A stretch of DNA of 64,000 nucleotides from Pseudomonas sp. G.S.17. Its GTDB lineage: Bacteria > Pseudomonadota > Gammaproteobacteria > Pseudomonadales > Pseudomonadaceae. The stretch covers positions 3,655,501 to 3,719,500 of the forward strand of contig NZ_CP151076.1 of the NCBI RefSeq assembly GCF_038096165.1. Reading direction: 5' to 3'. Below, in pieces: positions 61,627 to 64,000 of the stretch (position 1 is the first letter of the stretch; each line of letters begins with the position of its first letter). The notes beneath the pieces were generated by a model. That model ran no database searches and was not told the origin of the DNA. It worked only from the letters and a program-made list of their open reading frames with translations. Both the position numbers and the translations under genes were made by a program.

Positions 61627-63198
61627 CTACTGGCTGGTCGCTAGGACGCGTTGGTGGTTACGGTGAAAATGGTCCACTTCCTGCTCCACTCGGGTCGCGC
61701 GCAAGGTGCTCAGTGAAGCCGGCGGTGCGCTGAACGCCAGCAGTTCGATGCACTGCCCTGCCGAGCGCGTTGACGTTGCCGTACCCGGTGCCTGTTTGAG
61801 CCTTTGCACCAGGCAGATCCGGGTTGCGCCCAACAGGCGGTAGAACTTGAACGGTCCTTCGGTCAGCACGGCCAGCAGGGATTTGAGCGCCAGACCGACA
61901 ATCGCGTCCATGACCTGCGCTCTGGAAATATCCAGCGACTGCGCGACCTCGCAAGCCTGATCCAGGGTGAACCGCCCGTCAAGCAGAGTGATCCGCCCCA
62001 GCACCTGACGTTCATCATGGGTGAGCAGGCGGTAGCTCCAATCCACCGAAGCCAGCAGGGTTTGATGGCGCTCCGGCGCGCTGCGTAAACCACCGGCCAA
62101 CAGGTGCAGGTCGTCCCGCAGGCTGGCGAAAAGTTCATAAAGCCCCAGGGCCGACGCCCGGGTAGCCGCCATTTCCAGGGCCAACGGGATGCCGTCAAGG
62201 GTGCGGCAGACCTGGGCAATCAACTCGACGCTCTGGTCGTCAAGGCCGTCGCTGTCATCGCTTGGGAAGCAGGAATCCAGCGCACGCAATCGGGTCAGAA
62301 ACAGCTGTGCGGCATCGCTGCACAGGATGTGCGCTCTACTGACGCCCGGCTCCGGTACATCGAGGGGCGCGACGTTCATGCTGCGTTCGCCATTGATACG
62401 CAAGGCTTCACGGCTGGTGGCGAGGATTTTCAGGGTCGGGCAGCGCTGGGCAAGATGCGCGCACAAGCTCGCCACGGCCTCGATCAAATGCTCGCAGTTG
62501 TCGAGGACCAGCATAGCCTCTGCCTCGTTGAGGCGGCCGACCACCGCGTCGAGCGTCGATTGCCCCTGAACGCCACCGACATCCAACGCACAGGCCACAG
62601 CGTCGATAACCCGCTCGGAGCAATTGAGTTGCCCCAGCGCGACAAAATACACCGGCACCGATTGCGTCCGGGACAGCCGATGAGCAACTGCCACTGCCAG
62701 CGACGTCTTGCCGATGCCACCCGATCCGGTCAGGGTCAGCAACCAAGCGCTTTCCAGGGCCTGACACGCATCGTCAAGGGCCGTTACCCGACCAATCAGC
62801 GCGACGTCTTGGGGCAAATCGCTCTTGCGCAGCATCGGACAGCCAAACGGGCTGGTCAGGACACTTTCACCCATGCCCGCACCGGCCCGAGCATTATGCG
62901 TCTGATCCTCATCGCCGCTGATCAGCATGTAGCCGCGACCCGGAATAGTGCGAATCAGGTCGCGGTCGGTTCCCAGCGCCTTGCGCAGGGCAGAGATGTG
63001 AACCTGCAGATTGTTTTCTTCGACAACGGTTTCGGGCCAGACTTTTTGCAGAATCTCGTCCTTGGTCACCAGACGGCCGGGACGATTGATCAACAGCTCC
63101 AGGATATCGAACGCCCGCGCACCGATACGCAACGGCGTTCCGCACTTGAATACTTCTCTTAGTTCCAGAGATACATGGGCTTGACCGAGACTAATCAT
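61627..63198 (-). CDS. Winged-helix transcription factor with NB-ARC-like NTPase, short form
   Basis: About 523 residues. An OmpR-type winged helix (LRIGARAFDILELLINRPGRLVTKDEILQKVWPETVVEENNLQVHI broken: RLVTKDEILQKVWP, NLQVHISALRKALG, IRTIPGRGYML) is followed by an ATPase: P-loop LTLTGSGGIGKTSLA, Walker B MLVLDNCEHL, and LKILATSREALRI. Related proteins are about 900 residues with C-terminal TPR-like repeats; here the sequence stops soon after YRLLGATRICLVQRL. It may be truncated. A GTG at 63207 with AAGGA 4 bp upstream is an alternative start. First gene of the signalling cluster, 24 bp before the FixJ-type gene. Confidence 0.83.
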   Translation of the reverse strand: MISLGQAHVSLELREVFKCGTPLRIGARAFDILELLINRPGRLVTKDEILQKVWPETVVEENNLQVHISALRKALGTDRDLIRTIPGRGYMLISGDEDQTHNARAGAGMGESVLTSPFGCPMLRKSDLPQDVALIGRVTALDDACQALESAWLLTLTGSGGIGKTSLAVAVAHRLSRTQSVPVYFVALGQLNCSERVIDAVACALDVGGVQGQSTLDAVVGRLNEAEAMLVLDNCEHLIEAVASLCAHLAQRCPTLKILATSREALRINGERSMNVAPLDVPEPGVSRAHILCSDAAQLFLTRLRALDSCFPSDDSDGLDDQSVELIAQVCRTLDGIPLALEMAATRASALGLYELFASLRDDLHLLAGGLRSAPERHQTLLASVDWSYRLLTHDERQVLGRITLLDGRFTLDQACEVAQSLDISRAQVMDAIVGLALKSLLAVLTEGPFKFYRLLGATRICLVQRLKQAPGTATSTRSAGQCIELLAFSAPPASLSTLRATRVEQEVDHFHRNHQRVLATSQ

Positions 63199-63616
63199 TC
63201 TATTCACGCTGTCCTTAGGGTGGCGGTGATTTTCTGCCGCAACACGGCAGTGCCCTGGGGATCGATCGCTATCAAATGGCATTCATCACTGACGGTAAAC
63301 CCTATATAACCCGGTAAATCCAACGCCCGATATTATCTATAGGGATAGTCCAGGAAAATACCCGAATATCACAAAGTTTGAACTGCGCACAATAATACAA
63401 TTAAATAGCGGTTTAACTTAAAGTACTAGCCATGCGCCACAAACGCTTTTTATATCCGCCAGCGCGGCAAACCAACCGTTGCACCGCCCGGAGTGCGCTT
63501 TATGCAATGCTCTGTTGCGCAGGCGACGGATTCTCCAACCCGATGCGTTCGCCTAAGGTGCGTTCCATATCGGTTCCAGGCGGAACTGCCCTCATCACAG
63601 ACATGAGCTAACGTGC
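63199..63616. promoter_or_regulatory. Divergent intergenic region
   Basis: This gap separates the winged-helix/NTPase gene from the MFS gene. The part at 63290-63440 is AT-rich (ATATTATCTATAGGGATAG, AATAATACAATTAAATAGCG) and should hold both promoters. An open frame of 59 codons at 63432-63611 has no recognisable features or ribosome site and was not annotated. Confidence 0.45.
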
Positions 63617-64000
63617 ATGACCCAATCGAGCGTTACACCGCTGCATGCCTCGCAGCACACCCTGACCCGCGGCCTGGTGCTGTTGTTCGCGTTTTGCTGC
63701 GGGGCCATCGTTGCCAATATCTATTACGCGCAACCCATCGTCGAACTCATTGCACCGGACGTCGGTTTATCAGCCCACCGCGCCAGCCTGATCGTGTCCC
63801 TGACCCAGATCGGTTACGCCTTGGGGCTGCTCTTTCTGGTGCCGCTGGCCGACCTGCTGGAAAACCGCAAGCTGATGATCGGCACCGCCGTCATTGCCAC
63901 CGGCAGTCTGTTCGCCGCCAGCATGAGCCAGCACCCCAACGGTTTCCTGATGATTTCGTTGCTGATCGGTTTCAGCTCGGTGTCGGTGCAGATGCTGATC
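63617..64000 (+). CDS. MFS transporter, N-terminal part (runs off the window)
   Basis: 128 codons from ATG 63617 remain open to the window edge. The translation has four membrane helices: GLVLLFAFCCGAIVANIYYAQPIVE, SLIVSLTQIGYALGLLFLVPL, motif A PLADLLENRKLMIG, and further helices. IANIYYAQP-type starts are characteristic of the MFS group with YgaY/arabinose-efflux-like (AraJ-like) carriers. Divergent from the winged-helix/NTPase regulator. Substrate unknown. Confidence 0.82.
   Translation, partial: MTQSSVTPLHASQHTLTRGLVLLFAFCCGAIVANIYYAQPIVELIAPDVGLSAHRASLIVSLTQIGYALGLLFLVPLADLLENRKLMIGTAVIATGSLFAASMSQHPNGFLMISLLIGFSSVSVQMLI

Noticed and set aside
63432..63611. 59-codon open frame before the final MFS gene
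   Set aside because: No ribosome site, biased composition, no motif, and located in a divergent promoter region.

Overview
The window is about 64 kb of GC-rich chromosomal DNA from a gammaproteobacterium, almost certainly a Pseudomonas of the fluorescens/syringae type. Indicators are an OprC-like copper receptor, an OprD-family porin, many LysR/TetR/AraC regulators, efflux carriers, and short REP-like palindromes of the type GGAGCGAGCTTGCTCGC in several intergenic gaps. No rRNA, tRNA, CRISPR array, insertion sequence or phage gene was recognised. It reads as accessory chromosome, rich in signalling and transport genes and scattered with small gene relics.

Layout. 1-1.3 kb: start of a GlxA-type regulator, a cysteine hydrolase and an AhpD-like protein. 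1.4-5.9 kb: a 2-hydroxycarboxylate carrier, a DmlR-like LysR regulator and a LeuCD-type hydro-lyase, probably one catabolic locus for a small (methyl)malate-like acid. 6.1-9.1 kb: an operon of a small helical protein, a double-domain KaiC-like ATPase and a soluble histidine kinase, with an ANR/FNR-like box upstream and no KaiB. 9.3-14.2 kb: a GST/TetR pair, then a relic zone (half a DMT carrier, the two ends of a lost two-component system, a deleted sugar porter) around a diguanylate cyclase. 14.2-22 kb: SotB-like efflux, MocR regulator with DMT carrier, lipoprotein and small membrane genes, a GNAT enzyme and a dienelactone hydrolase. 22-27 kb: solute-binding protein, alpha/beta hydrolase, CAP-domain protein, DUF3313 lipoprotein, a galD relic and a DUF3087 protein. 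27-30 kb: copper receptor with a DUF2946 protein. 30-36.8 kb: PfpI-like protein, MFS carrier, Rrf2 regulator facing an NDH-2-like flavoprotein across a perfect palindrome, DUF3833 and chalcone-isomerase-like proteins, Hsp20.

37.4-42.8 kb holds the most striking system: a six-gene stressosome operon, RsbR - RsbS - RsbT - (switch-kinase/PP2C fusion) - histidine kinase - hybrid histidine kinase with two receiver domains. Neighbouring genes overlap or nearly touch, and no sigma-B gene is present, so the stressosome output appears wired to two-component signalling.

43-54.8 kb: LysR/MFS pair, an operon of DoxX, ABM-domain, Tat-exported amidohydrolase and YcaC-like hydrolase next to a LysR gene, then OprD porin, AraC regulator, chloroperoxidase-like hydrolase and a degenerate HD-domain protein. 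55-63.2 kb: a second signalling cluster of a short winged-helix/NTPase regulator, a FixJ-type response regulator, a lone receiver and a 1848-residue Ser/Thr-kinase-like/AAA/GAF/PAS/histidine kinase whose kinase domain has lost key residues. The window ends inside an MFS gene.
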